A DNA stretch of 64,000 bases from Flavivirga sp. 57AJ16 (GTDB lineage: Bacteria > Bacteroidota > Bacteroidia > Flavobacteriales > Flavobacteriaceae), in assembly GCF_028736925.1 (NCBI RefSeq), contig NZ_JAQZAT010000001.1, positions 62,001 to 126,000 on the forward strand. The letters are read 5' to 3'. The stretch's first letter is position 1, and each line of letters starts with the position of its first letter. Position numbers and translations under genes: made by a program. Below the pieces are notes generated by a model. It did not search any database, was not told the origin of the DNA, and saw only the letters and a program-made list of their open reading frames with translations. Below are positions 54,906 through 62,346 of the stretch, in pieces.

Positions 54906-55124
54906 TTACTTTTTTAACGTATTGTATTTATTATAAATAAAGTAGGCAATCCCCCCAACAAGAATGTACGGAATAGCCATTAAATACACAATACCATCAT
55001 TAATGCCTTCTGCTGCTGTTTGTCCTTCTTCACTTTCTAAAACAGCACGACACATAGCGCATTGGGCGTTTGTTTCTAGAAAAAAGAGAAAAGAAAAGAG
55101 AAAAAAGAGGATTTTATTTTTCAT
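54906..55124 (-). CDS. Small CxxC membrane protein next to oxidase genes
   Basis: This 72-residue protein has an N-terminal signal (FFLFSFLFFLETNAQ), then CAMCRAVLESEEGQTAAEGI with a CxxC pair, and one helix MAIPYILVGGIAYFIYNKYN. Small proteins like this sit beside cytochrome oxidase genes in other Flavobacteriaceae as I recall, so a copper or haem-assembly role is possible but not established. It is separated from the DUF420 gene by the 89-bp repeat array. Confidence 0.75.
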   Translation of the reverse strand: MKNKILFFLFSFLFFLETNAQCAMCRAVLESEEGQTAAEGINDGIVYLMAIPYILVGGIAYFIYNKYNTLKK

Positions 55125-55229
55125 TTTACAGAGTTATTAGACTTACTTCGACTTCGTTCAGCACATGTGTCGCTAAGCGTTAAAGTTTTACAGACCCCGC
55201 TAGATACTGAAGCAAGTTCAGCATGAAAA
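55125..55229. other. Short spacer before the repeat array
   Basis: The spacer contains TTCGACTTCGTTCAGC-like repeat words and a half copy of the array (AAGCAAGTTCAGCATGAAAA). No gene was seen. Confidence 0.4.
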
Positions 55230-55555
55230 GCGGGATTAATTCAACCAGCTACTTTAAGTGCGCAGTGCCTGCTTCTTAAAGTAGGGTTATTTCTTTTATT
55301 TACAGATCCCGCCCTACAGCGGGATTAATTCAACCAGCTACTTTAAGTGCGCAGTGTCTGCTTCTTAAAGTAGGGTTATTTCTTTTATTTACAGATCCCG
55401 CCCTACAGCGGGATTAATTCAACCAGCTACTTTAAGTGCGCAGTGCCTGCTTCTTAAAGTAGGGTTATTTCTTTTATTTACAGATCCCGCCCTACAGCGG
55501 GATTAATTCAACCAGCTACTTTAAGTGCGCAGTGTCTGCTTCTTAAAGTAGGGTT
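55230..55555. repeat. 89-bp tandem hairpin array, 3.7 copies
   Basis: Units start at 55230, 55319, 55408 and 55497 (period 89), and the fourth stops after about 59 bp. Units 1 and 3 have CAGTGCCTG and units 2 and 4 CAGTGTCTG, so the array looks like a duplicated dimer of 178 bp. Each unit carries two inverted repeats: ATCCCGC..GCGGGAT and CTACTTTAAG..CTTAAAGTAG, the latter being the 3' hairpin found after the DUF420 stop codon. The array lies on the 3' side of the DUF420 gene. Confidence 0.95.
55516..55551 (-). other. Structured 3' hairpin after the DUF420 stop codon
   Basis: On the minus strand: CTACTTTAAG, AA, GCAG, ACA, CTGC, GCA, CTTAAAGTAG. This makes a 10-bp helix, an AA/GCA internal loop, a 4-bp helix and a small loop. 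It begins 7 nt after the TAA stop, following TGAAACC. The same layout with compensating pairs is found at 62303-62339. Confidence 0.7.
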
Positions 55556-55558
55556 TCA

Positions 55559-56092
55559 TTAATAATACGGTGAAATCATGATATATACAATCACACCCGT
55601 AACCGCTACATACAACCACAACGGAAATGTTATTCTTGCTATTTTTTTATGTTTTTCTATATTGTTCGTGATAGCTCTAACATAGGTAATCAATACAAAC
55701 GGAATCACGATGATTGACAATAATATATGTGTTAGCAATATAAAATAATAGATATATTTAATGGGGCCTTCGCCGCCAAACTTAGTTGAATCGCTCGTCA
55801 TATGGTAGGCTACATACATCACTAAGAATGACACAGAAAGCACAATGGCCAACTTCATTAATTTTTCATGCGCTGCCCTATTTCCCTTTTTAATTTGAAA
55901 CACCGCCAATAATAAAACCAATGCTGTCACACCGTTTATCGATGCATAAATAGGCGGGAGAAACGTTAATGGTTCAACATTTGGGATCTTTACTCCAAAT
56001 AAAATAGCTACGACGACAGGTATTAATACTGATAATACGATTATTAATTTATTGTATTTTTTTTCGTCTATAATATTTTTATTTTCAATCAT
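55559..56092 (-). CDS. DUF420 membrane protein (CtaM-like oxidase assembly factor)
   Basis: This 177-residue protein has five hydrophobic helices, with conserved FLPPIYASINGVTALVLLLA, AAHEKLMKLAIVLSVSFLV, YVAYH and LLTHILLSIIVIPFVL plus KHKKIARITFPLWLYVAVTG. His residues within helices could bind haem or copper. DUF420 includes CtaM, needed for haem-A-type oxidase activity in Gram-positive bacteria. Its place beside SCO and oxidase genes fits. It is followed directly by a hairpin array. Confidence 0.88.
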   Translation of the reverse strand: MIENKNIIDEKKYNKLIIVLSVLIPVVVAILFGVKIPNVEPLTFLPPIYASINGVTALVLLLAVFQIKKGNRAAHEKLMKLAIVLSVSFLVMYVAYHMTSDSTKFGGEGPIKYIYYFILLTHILLSIIVIPFVLITYVRAITNNIEKHKKIARITFPLWLYVAVTGVIVYIMISPYY

Positions 56093-56142
56093 AAATTATT
56101 CTTTATTTATATTCTTCGACTCCGTGCTCTGAATGACACCAA

Positions 56143-56889
56143 TTACTCATTGAGCAACTTTTTAATGTCTTCTTTTAATATACTGATTTCTTCTTTTACA
56201 CCTTCATCATCAACTTGCTCAGCTTCTGAAACAATCCCTCTGTAATAAATAATTGGATTGCCAAAATCGTCTTTTCTGGATCGGAGGTATCCGTTTTTAT
56301 CAATTAAAGCAAAGTTACCTGAATGTTCAAAACCACCTGCTGCATCTGCTTCTTCGGCAGAATACAAATTGAACCCTTCGTTTGATAGTTTGTAAATCGT
56401 CTCTTTATCGCCAGTCATTAAATGCCAATTAGGGTTGGTTACCCCATATTTATCTGCATAGGCTTTAAGAATTTCCGGGGTATCATAATCTGGGTTTATG
56501 GTGAATGACGCCACTCCAAAATCATTAAAATCTTTAAAGGTATTCTGAATTTGAATCAGGTTTTCGTTCATTCTTGGGCAAATAGTTGGGCATGTTGTAA
56601 AAAAGAATTCTACAACATAAACTTTGCCTTCATAATCTTTATTAGTTATTGTTTTTCCCTGTTGGTCTGTAAAGGAAAAAGCGGGTACCTTTTTAGGCTC
56701 GCCGTTTATTTCAATAAAGGCTAAGTCTGACGTAGTTGATTTCTTATCGTCTGCAAAATCGCTTCTACTTTCGTGTCTAATAATATCTTTATTAGAAATC
56801 CTGTCTATAATTTTTGGTATAAAAAGAATACCGAAAACCAAAATAACAAATGCAATGCCTATATATGAATAATTTGTGTTTTTGCTCAT
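56143..56889 (-). CDS. SCO-family copper chaperone
   Basis: This 248-residue protein is anchored by one helix (IGIAFVILVFGILFIPKI). The thioredoxin-fold SCO domain has copper ligands C100 and C104 (FFFTTCPTICPRM) and H189 (GGFEHSGNFALID). It delivers copper to the CuA centre or reduces its cysteines. A C-terminal acidic helix (EEISILKEDIKKLLNE) is extra. It lies between a ligand-less SCO-like gene and DUF420. Confidence 0.94.
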   Translation of the reverse strand: MSKNTNYSYIGIAFVILVFGILFIPKIIDRISNKDIIRHESRSDFADDKKSTTSDLAFIEINGEPKKVPAFSFTDQQGKTITNKDYEGKVYVVEFFFTTCPTICPRMNENLIQIQNTFKDFNDFGVASFTINPDYDTPEILKAYADKYGVTNPNWHLMTGDKETIYKLSNEGFNLYSAEEADAAGGFEHSGNFALIDKNGYLRSRKDDFGNPIIYYRGIVSEAEQVDDEGVKEEISILKEDIKKLLNE

Positions 56890-57057
56890 TTTTTTGTTTT
56901 ATAGTTCCTGCCTTTCGTTTAGCTTTATTAGAGACATCTTCGAATATAAAGCATTTTATATTTCAATAAAGCTTTAAATAAACTATAGCCGGAATCTCAA
57001 TATTATTAATCCAAATTTTATTAGGTAGGTTTCGACTGCGCTTAACCTGACAATTAT

Positions 57058-57783
57058 TTACCCTTTTGGGTTCGTTTCTTTTAAATCACTTGCTCTTCTT
57101 GTATCTGAGTTAAACTCCCCTTTTCTTTTTTGTCTATATTCCGTAAACAAAATGCGCATATCTTCACTCATTTTATTTTTTATTTCTGCCACTTCAATAC
57201 AGTTGTAAGATTCCAAATCATAAACAGGTTTATTTTTCTCAAGTTCATGATCTGTTCTATCATCAAGTCGCCCGCGTTGGTTTAAATCCTTATCAATAAT
57301 AAACACATGATCTGTACCTAAGTTTTCAGAAAGATTCGTTTGACTTTTTAACGTGAAAAATGTTTTTTTAATGTTATCGGGTTCTCCATAAACAAAATGC
57401 CAAAATCTCAAATCTTCATACGAGTTAATCTCTGCTTTAAGTTTTTCAACAGTATCTTCTGTGCCCTTAGGCATCACTATAACTATCTGAAAGCGCTTAA
57501 ACCCTTTAAACTTATCATAGACCAATTCTTTTAAATTGGATGCCGTTATTGTTTTGTCTAAAGGATTTTGTCCAAAAAAACCCAATACTGTAATATGATC
57601 TTTTAAAAGGACTTGTTCTTTTGAATCTGAAGTGAATGGTTGTAAATCCAAAACCGATCCGTTAACAATATCCAGTGGTGTATAATTATGGGTTGCTGGG
57701 TATAAGAACAACAAAAATGTTACAGGAAGAAAAAACAAAATTCCTAAAACCACATACCGACTTACTTTTTTGTAATCCATCAA
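57058..57783 (-). CDS. SCO-like membrane-anchored protein lacking copper ligands
   Basis: This 241-residue protein has an N-terminal helix (YVVLGILFFLPVTFLLFLYP). The rest follows the SCO/thioredoxin pattern of its neighbour: ITVLGFFGQNPLDK stands where SCO has VVEFFFTTCPTICP, FWHFVYGEPDNIKKTF parallels NWHLMTGDKETIYKLS, and DHVFIIDKDLNQRGRLDDR parallels NFALIDKNGYLRSRKDD. The two copper cysteines are absent, and a His (159) remains near the expected position. I infer a degenerate SCO paralog, perhaps a structural assembly factor. It is usually annotated as hypothetical. Confidence 0.75.
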   Translation of the reverse strand: MMDYKKVSRYVVLGILFFLPVTFLLFLYPATHNYTPLDIVNGSVLDLQPFTSDSKEQVLLKDHITVLGFFGQNPLDKTITASNLKELVYDKFKGFKRFQIVIVMPKGTEDTVEKLKAEINSYEDLRFWHFVYGEPDNIKKTFFTLKSQTNLSENLGTDHVFIIDKDLNQRGRLDDRTDHELEKNKPVYDLESYNCIEVAEIKNKMSEDMRILFTEYRQKRKGEFNSDTRRASDLKETNPKG

Positions 57784-57865
57784 ATAACAGTATTTATATC
57801 ATTTCTCGTTTGAAATTACTATAAAAGAAAATGAGAAATGGTATTATAAAATATGTCTGCAAAAA

Positions 57866-57894
57866 TAAAAAAAGACGGTTTAAAAACCGTCTTT
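57866..57894 (-). terminator. Terminator after the oxidase subunit IV gene
   Basis: AAAGACGGTTT and AAACCGTCTTT form an 11-bp stem and on the minus strand run into seven T. It ends the cyoE - cox3 - cox3 - subunit IV transcript before the SCO-like gene. Confidence 0.85.
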
Positions 57895-57949
57895 ATATCT
57901 CTATTTTAACACTTCGTCTGTGCCCGGTACAGGCTCAAAACAAATTTAG

Positions 57950-58330
57950 TTAAAAATCTCTTTTTATAAATCCTTCTTTATAGACATTGAACACATAACC
58001 GCCTTCTTGTAATAAAATAAATATTAAATATAGAATTAAGAATATAGCTGTCCAAACGACCATACGTCTTAAAGATTTTAATTCGTCACGCATGTGCATA
58101 AAATCCCAGGTTATATAATATGCTTTTACAATGGTTAAAATAATGAAGATCCAGTTAAGGGCTTTCATTCCTAATACCTGTCCCATTAAGGATTCTGGTT
58201 TTAAAATACCCAATATAACCTCGATTGCTGTTACAAAAGTTAAGAAAATTAAAACGCCCCAAATTTTTTGGGTATTCGATTTAAACTTAACTAAACCTCT
58301 AAATATTGCTAATTTATGTTCGTGTGCCAT
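57950..58330 (-). CDS. Cytochrome c oxidase subunit IV-type protein
   Basis: This 126-residue inner-membrane protein has three helices (IWGVLIFLTFVTAIEVILGI, ALNWIFIILTIVKAYYITWD, VVWTAIFLILYLIFILLQEG) and the family pattern FMHMRDELKSLRRMVVW. It matches the prokaryotic oxidase subunit IV / caa3 subunit IV group. Subunits I and II are not in this window. It follows the second subunit III gene by 60 bp. Confidence 0.88.
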   Translation of the reverse strand: MAHEHKLAIFRGLVKFKSNTQKIWGVLIFLTFVTAIEVILGILKPESLMGQVLGMKALNWIFIILTIVKAYYITWDFMHMRDELKSLRRMVVWTAIFLILYLIFILLQEGGYVFNVYKEGFIKRDF

Positions 58331-58390
58331 TTTAAAATATCTTTTTTATAAGTTACCGCAACGGCTAAGCTTATGCGGAGTTTTTTTCAA

Positions 58391-59374
58391 TTAAACCAGG
58401 TAGAAGAATGTAAATACAAATACCCAAACCAAATCTACAAAGTGCCAGTATAACCCCACTTTTTCGACCATTTCATAATTTTGACGTCGCTCGTAAGTTC
58501 CTAAAATCACATTAAAGAAAATAATGATGTTTATAATAACTCCAGAGAATACGTGGAAACCGTGAAAACCAGTTATAAAGAAGAAGAAATCCGCAAATAG
58601 TGGAGATCCATACTCATTTACATGTAAATTAGCACCTTCTACAACAACTTTTCCGTATTCTTTTATTTGTTTTAATGATTCAGCTCTAGATAAAACCGTT
58701 TTTTCACCAGCTTCATCAATGATCTGTGTTCTAACCAAAATATTATCGTGGGTTTCTAAACCATGCAATACTTCTTCAACTGTATACGTTGGTAATGTCC
58801 CTTCTGAAACAAACCATAAACCCTCTTTACGTTCGTGTTGTGTTCTTTCTGCATGTGCATCAACTACAACAAAGTCCCTTAGTGCTACACGATGCCCTTC
58901 GGTATCTACAAACTGTAAAATATTACCTCCCTTTGTTTGTACCGCACCATAATCACCTTTAATAAATGTACCCCATTCCCAAGCTTGAGAGCCAACGAAT
59001 ATTAAACCACCAATAATGGTTAAAAACATATAAAGGGTCACCTTAGCTTTATTTAAATGGTGGCCAGCATCTACCGCTAATACCATGGTTACAGACGACA
59101 TAATAAGTACAAATGTCATAAAAGCCACGTAGTACATGGGTGCATTTACACCGTGTAAAAAAGGAAAGTGCGTAAACACTTCGTCGGCTATTGGCCATGA
59201 ATCAATAAATTTAAATCTTGAAAATCCGTAGGCTGCTAAAAACCCAGAGAAAGTTAAAGCATCCGAAACGATGAAAAACCACATCATCATTTTTCCATAA
59301 CTTGCATTTAGAGGCCTATTTCCTCCCCCCCAAGTCTTACCTTCTGTTCCAGTATTTACAACTGTAGTACTCAT
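58391..59374 (-). CDS. Cytochrome c oxidase subunit III with large insertion
   Basis: This 327-residue protein has subunit III helices (KMMMWFFIVSDALTFSGFLA, YYVAFMTFVLIMSSVTMVLA, ADFFFFITGFHGFHVFSGVI, GLYWHFVDLVWVFVFTFFYL). About 110 soluble residues (roughly 140-260) lie between helices three and four, where standard subunit III has a short loop. This insert begins after WGTFIKGDYGAVQTKGG and ends before NEYGSPLFADF. Subunit III stabilises the haem-copper oxidase core. It is one of two adjacent subunit III genes. Confidence 0.92.
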   Translation of the reverse strand: MSTTVVNTGTEGKTWGGGNRPLNASYGKMMMWFFIVSDALTFSGFLAAYGFSRFKFIDSWPIADEVFTHFPFLHGVNAPMYYVAFMTFVLIMSSVTMVLAVDAGHHLNKAKVTLYMFLTIIGGLIFVGSQAWEWGTFIKGDYGAVQTKGGNILQFVDTEGHRVALRDFVVVDAHAERTQHERKEGLWFVSEGTLPTYTVEEVLHGLETHDNILVRTQIIDEAGEKTVLSRAESLKQIKEYGKVVVEGANLHVNEYGSPLFADFFFFITGFHGFHVFSGVIINIIIFFNVILGTYERRQNYEMVEKVGLYWHFVDLVWVFVFTFFYLV

Positions 59375-59511
59375 ATTTAATGGTTGTTTTTTAAAAGTTG
59401 CACAAAAATAGTCAATTTATTCATCTAATAAAACATCCAACACTAAATTATACATACTTCAAAAAAAAGCCACTTTGGATGTTACATGAGAGCGTTAGAA
59501 ATCAATAAAAA

Positions 59512-60093
59512 TCATCGAATGAAATATAAAAAGAAAAAAAGATAAACCCATAGTATATCTATAAAATGCCAAAAGGTCGCTGCAAGTTCCAACCCAAGTA
59601 TTTTTGTTGTATCGTACTTTTGTTTAAAATGATTATAAATTACTACCAACAAACAAAATAATCCAACAACGACGTGCAAAATATGCACAATCGCTATTAA
59701 ATAAATATAGGACATGGTTACATTACTGGTTGGTCCCGTAAAATTATAACCTAAATCTATAATTTGTTGAAAGCCTAAAAATTGGTTGATAATAAAAATA
59801 ATACCCAAAATAAATGTCACCACCAACCAAAGTGTCGTTGCCCTTCTATTTCCCCCTTTTAAAGCTTTTTTAGCCAAAATGAAAGATAAGCTACTTATAA
59901 TTATGACTACAGTGCTTATTAAAAAAGCATTGGGCAGTTCAAAGTCCTTTAACCAATCTGGTCTGGAGCTACTTACAATAAAAGCGCTCGTCCACCCCAT
60001 AAAGGACATAATTAGCGAAATGATACCAAACCAAAGCATCATTTTTTTTGCTCTATTATTTTTCTCTTCTTCTGTTCCCTGAGTTAAATCCAT
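59512..60093 (-). CDS. Cytochrome c oxidase subunit III (compact form)
   Basis: This 193-residue protein has five helices, including MMLWFGIISLIMSFMGWTSA, ATTLWLVVTFILGIIFIINQ, IAVLHILHVVVGL-like VHILHVVVGLFCLLVVIYNH and ELAATFWHFIDILWVYLFFF. The HFxDxxW end is characteristic of subunit III. It follows cyoE by 2 bp, and the larger paralog lies downstream. Confidence 0.92.
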   Translation of the reverse strand: MDLTQGTEEEKNNRAKKMMLWFGIISLIMSFMGWTSAFIVSSSRPDWLKDFELPNAFLISTVVIIISSLSFILAKKALKGGNRRATTLWLVVTFILGIIFIINQFLGFQQIIDLGYNFTGPTSNVTMSYIYLIAIVHILHVVVGLFCLLVVIYNHFKQKYDTTKILGLELAATFWHFIDILWVYLFFFLYFIR

Positions 60094-60095
60094 CG

Positions 60096-60989
60096 CTATC
60101 TTATAAATTTATCTATGACATACACTATTTGCACAAGTGTTATATAGGAAACACTGGCCAGCATAAGTTGTTTTGCAGCTTTCTCGGTCATTTCTTTAAA
60201 TAATCGAATCGCATAGTATAACATGCCTAATCCTAAAATAAAAACAAATATGGCGGCAACAATTGATAATTGTAATTTTCCTGTAAACCCAAATACGGGT
60301 ATAATGGACACTAGTAAGGTCCAAATAGTATACATGATTGTTTGTACTGCTGTTCCTTTATCTTGTTTCCCTGTAGGCAACATAAAGAATCCGCCTTTTT
60401 TATAATCGTCAAACAAAAACCAACCTATCGCCCAAAAATGAGGAAATTGCCAAAAAAATTGCAAAGCGAATAAGGTGCCTGGCTCTATACCAAAATCATC
60501 GGTAGCTGCTACCCACCCTAACATAAATGGAATCGCTCCGGGGATCGCTCCTACAAAAACGGCCAAAGGTGTTTTCGTTTTTAAAGGGGTGTACACACAG
60601 GTATATAGAAATATTGAAATAGCGCCAAACATAGCTGTTTGCTTATTGATGGTATATAAAATAATGACTCCTAATAAAGTAAAAACAGATGCGATGATAA
60701 ATGCGGTAGTTACGGACATGCGTCCTGCTGGAATGGGCCTGCCCTTAGTACGGGCCATTAAAGCATCTAAATCCTTTTCGATAATTTGATTGAAAGCATT
60801 CGATGCGCCCACCATAAAATAACCGCCAAAAGCTAATAAAGTAAGTGTTTTAAAGTCAACAACATCAACACCTAATAAATAACCTGCCAATGATGAAAAG
60901 ACCACGCTTAATGCCAATCGCATTTTAGTGATTTCTTTAAAGTCTGAAATAACAGAAGGTGTTGCTAATGAAGATTTTGAATGACTCAA
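60096..60989 (-). CDS. cyoE: Protoheme IX farnesyltransferase (haem O synthase)
   Basis: This enzyme attaches farnesyl to haem B to make haem O for haem-copper oxidases. The integral membrane UbiA-type enzyme has the diphosphate-binding motif NAFNQIIEKDLDALMARTKG followed by RPIPAGRM, and FLYTCVYTPLKTKTPLAVFV. No ATG suits the N-terminus. A TTG at 61028 lies inside the promoter -7 box, so it cannot be the start. A TTG at 60989 gives MSHSKSSLATPSVISDFKE, 297 residues, which I prefer. It is the first gene of the oxidase operon. Confidence 0.93.
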   Translation of the reverse strand: MSHSKSSLATPSVISDFKEITKMRLALSVVFSSLAGYLLGVDVVDFKTLTLLAFGGYFMVGASNAFNQIIEKDLDALMARTKGRPIPAGRMSVTTAFIIASVFTLLGVIILYTINKQTAMFGAISIFLYTCVYTPLKTKTPLAVFVGAIPGAIPFMLGWVAATDDFGIEPGTLFALQFFWQFPHFWAIGWFLFDDYKKGGFFMLPTGKQDKGTAVQTIMYTIWTLLVSIIPVFGFTGKLQLSIVAAIFVFILGLGMLYYAIRLFKEMTEKAAKQLMLASVSYITLVQIVYVIDKFIR

Positions 60990-61025
60990 TGGTTTTATTT
61001 GCTCTATGGTTTTTAATTGCGAGTG

Positions 61026-61056
61026 CAAATATACTCTATAAAAGCATTTCGAGCAA
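61026..61056 (-). promoter_or_regulatory. Promoter of the cyoE - cox3 operon
   Basis: On the minus strand TTG (61054-61056), a 20-nt spacer, then TATATTTG (61026-61033) match the Bacteroidetes consensus in both boxes and spacing. The predicted transcription start is about 61018-61021. Confidence 0.7.
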
Positions 61057-61112
61057 TGGTAAGTGTATTTTTAATACCTTTATAAAACTATCCACATTTT
61101 AAATTCAATTTT

Positions 61113-61976
61113 ATGCAACTAATAAAACTATCGACAATCGTATTTTTAATTAGTTTTTCAAGCTATGCGCAACGTAATTTTGATCAGGTCACTATTGAAA
61201 CTGTTAAACTTACCGATCATGTTTATATGCTCATTGGTAGCGGTGGGAATATTGGTGTATCTGCTGGCGAAGATGGTGTTTTTATAATAGACGATCAATT
61301 TGCACCTTTAACGCCCAAAATTTTGGAAGCTATAAAAAAGTTAAGTGATGAGCCTATTAAAATTGTCATGAATACCCACCACCACGGTGACCATACTGGC
61401 GGTAATGAAAATTTCGGGAAACTAGGTGCCACCATTATGGCACACGATAATGTTAGAAAACGACTTAAAGCCAAAAACCCCAAAGAGGCCTTACCTGTTA
61501 TTACATTTAATGACAAATTACATGTGCAGATGAATGGTGAACAAGTAGTTGCTTTTCATATTGAAAATGCGCACACCGATGGTGATGCTATGTTATATTT
61601 TACCAAAAGCAATGTTTTACATACTGGCGACACCTACTTTAATGGGCGCTACCCTTATATAGATTTAAACTCCGGCGGCAGTGTTAACGGTTATATCAAT
61701 GCTGTAAAAGCAGGCTTAATGCTTATTGATGAAGACACCAAAATCATCCCTGGGCATGGTCATTTATCTACCAAAACCGAATATAAAACGTTTTTAAAGA
61801 TGCTTGAAACCATAAAAGCCAATATTTTAAAGGAGATCGCTAGTAATAAAACCGAAGACGAAGTAGCATCGAACAGTTCCATAACAACGGCATATGATGC
61901 TTTAGGTTATGGTAATGGCTTTATTAATAGCGAAAAAATAAGACGTACTTTTTACAGGAGCTTGAAGGGGAGATAA
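61113..61976 (+). CDS. Metallo-beta-lactamase-fold hydrolase (secreted)
   Basis: This 287-residue protein has a signal peptide (FLISFSSYAQR) and the zinc-binding motif H89-H90-H91-G-D93-H94 in VMNTHHHGDHTGGNENFG, a later H in AHTDGDAMLYF, HTGDTYFNG and PGHGHLSTK. The pattern fits MBL-fold hydrolases (class B-like or QSOX/SoxH type), not one of the standard resistance enzymes. The substrate is unknown. It is divergent from cyoE and monocistronic. Confidence 0.88.
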   Translation: MQLIKLSTIVFLISFSSYAQRNFDQVTIETVKLTDHVYMLIGSGGNIGVSAGEDGVFIIDDQFAPLTPKILEAIKKLSDEPIKIVMNTHHHGDHTGGNENFGKLGATIMAHDNVRKRLKAKNPKEALPVITFNDKLHVQMNGEQVVAFHIENAHTDGDAMLYFTKSNVLHTGDTYFNGRYPYIDLNSGGSVNGYINAVKAGLMLIDEDTKIIPGHGHLSTKTEYKTFLKMLETIKANILKEIASNKTEDEVASNSSITTAYDALGYGNGFINSEKIRRTFYRSLKGR

Positions 61977-62159
61977 TCTTAACTGGCCGTTACCCGAAAA
62001 TCAGATTCTAAATCTTTTTAAATGTCTTGTACACATGATTTCAAGGGCGATAAGGACGTGGTAATTATTATCGAACACATGACCGCACTTCGACTACGCA
62101 CAAGGTAGCCACATCGAAAGGTTCTTTCTTTACTTTGTTAAGAAACTTAAATTCATGAG

Positions 62160-62290
62160 GAGGGTGTCTAAAAAGTCTTTATAATTTGATTTGTCAGGTT
62201 GAGCCTGTCGAAACCGATATTGATTATCAGTAAGTTAAAAATATTTCGACAAGCTCAATATGACATCGAACTTACTTTTTAGACACCCTC
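62160..62290. repeat. 131-bp nested palindrome (GAGGGTGTCTAAAAAGT ends)
   Basis: The outer arms GAGGGTGTCTAAAAAGT (62160-62176) and its exact complement (62274-62290) enclose a second pair, GGTTGAGCCTGTCGAAA type (62192-62213) and TTTCGACAAGCTCAATAT (62244-62265). It is MITE-like, non-coding, and has no transposase in the window. Confidence 0.8.
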
Positions 62291-62302
62291 TAGTTCAACT
62301 AA

Positions 62303-62339
62303 CTATTTTAAATGCGTTGTAAACAACTTTTTAAAATAG
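62303..62339 (-). other. Structured 3' hairpin after the RemB-like stop codon
   Basis: On the minus strand: CTATTTTAAA, AA, GTTG, TTTA, CAAC, GCA, TTTAAAATAG. It has the same helix - AA/GCA internal loop - helix arrangement as the hairpin after the DUF420 gene, with different but complementary bases. It begins 7 nt after the TAG stop, following TGAAACA. Confidence 0.7.
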
Positions 62340-62346
62340 TGTTTCA

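Larger units (their letters stand above)
61977..62346. other. Intergenic region of nested palindromes
   Basis: This region lies between convergent genes. It holds a nested palindromic element at 62160-62290 and the structured hairpin at 62303-62339. The first 180 bp contain short repeat words but no gene. Confidence 0.6.

Noticed and set aside
55230-55555. CRISPR array
   Set aside because: Units are head-to-tail and nearly identical over the full 89 bp, with no unique spacers.
61113-61976. Classical metallo-beta-lactamase resistance gene
   Set aside because: The MBL fold and zinc ligands are clear, but nothing in the sequence or context identifies a beta-lactam-specific enzyme. The name is kept general.
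55516-62339. Integron attC sites after DUF420 and RemB-like genes
   Set aside because: Position after stop codons and an RYYYAAC-like end are suggestive, but the other end reads GTTTCA(T/C) and not GTTRRRY, the flanking genes are core functions, and no integrase or cassette array is present.
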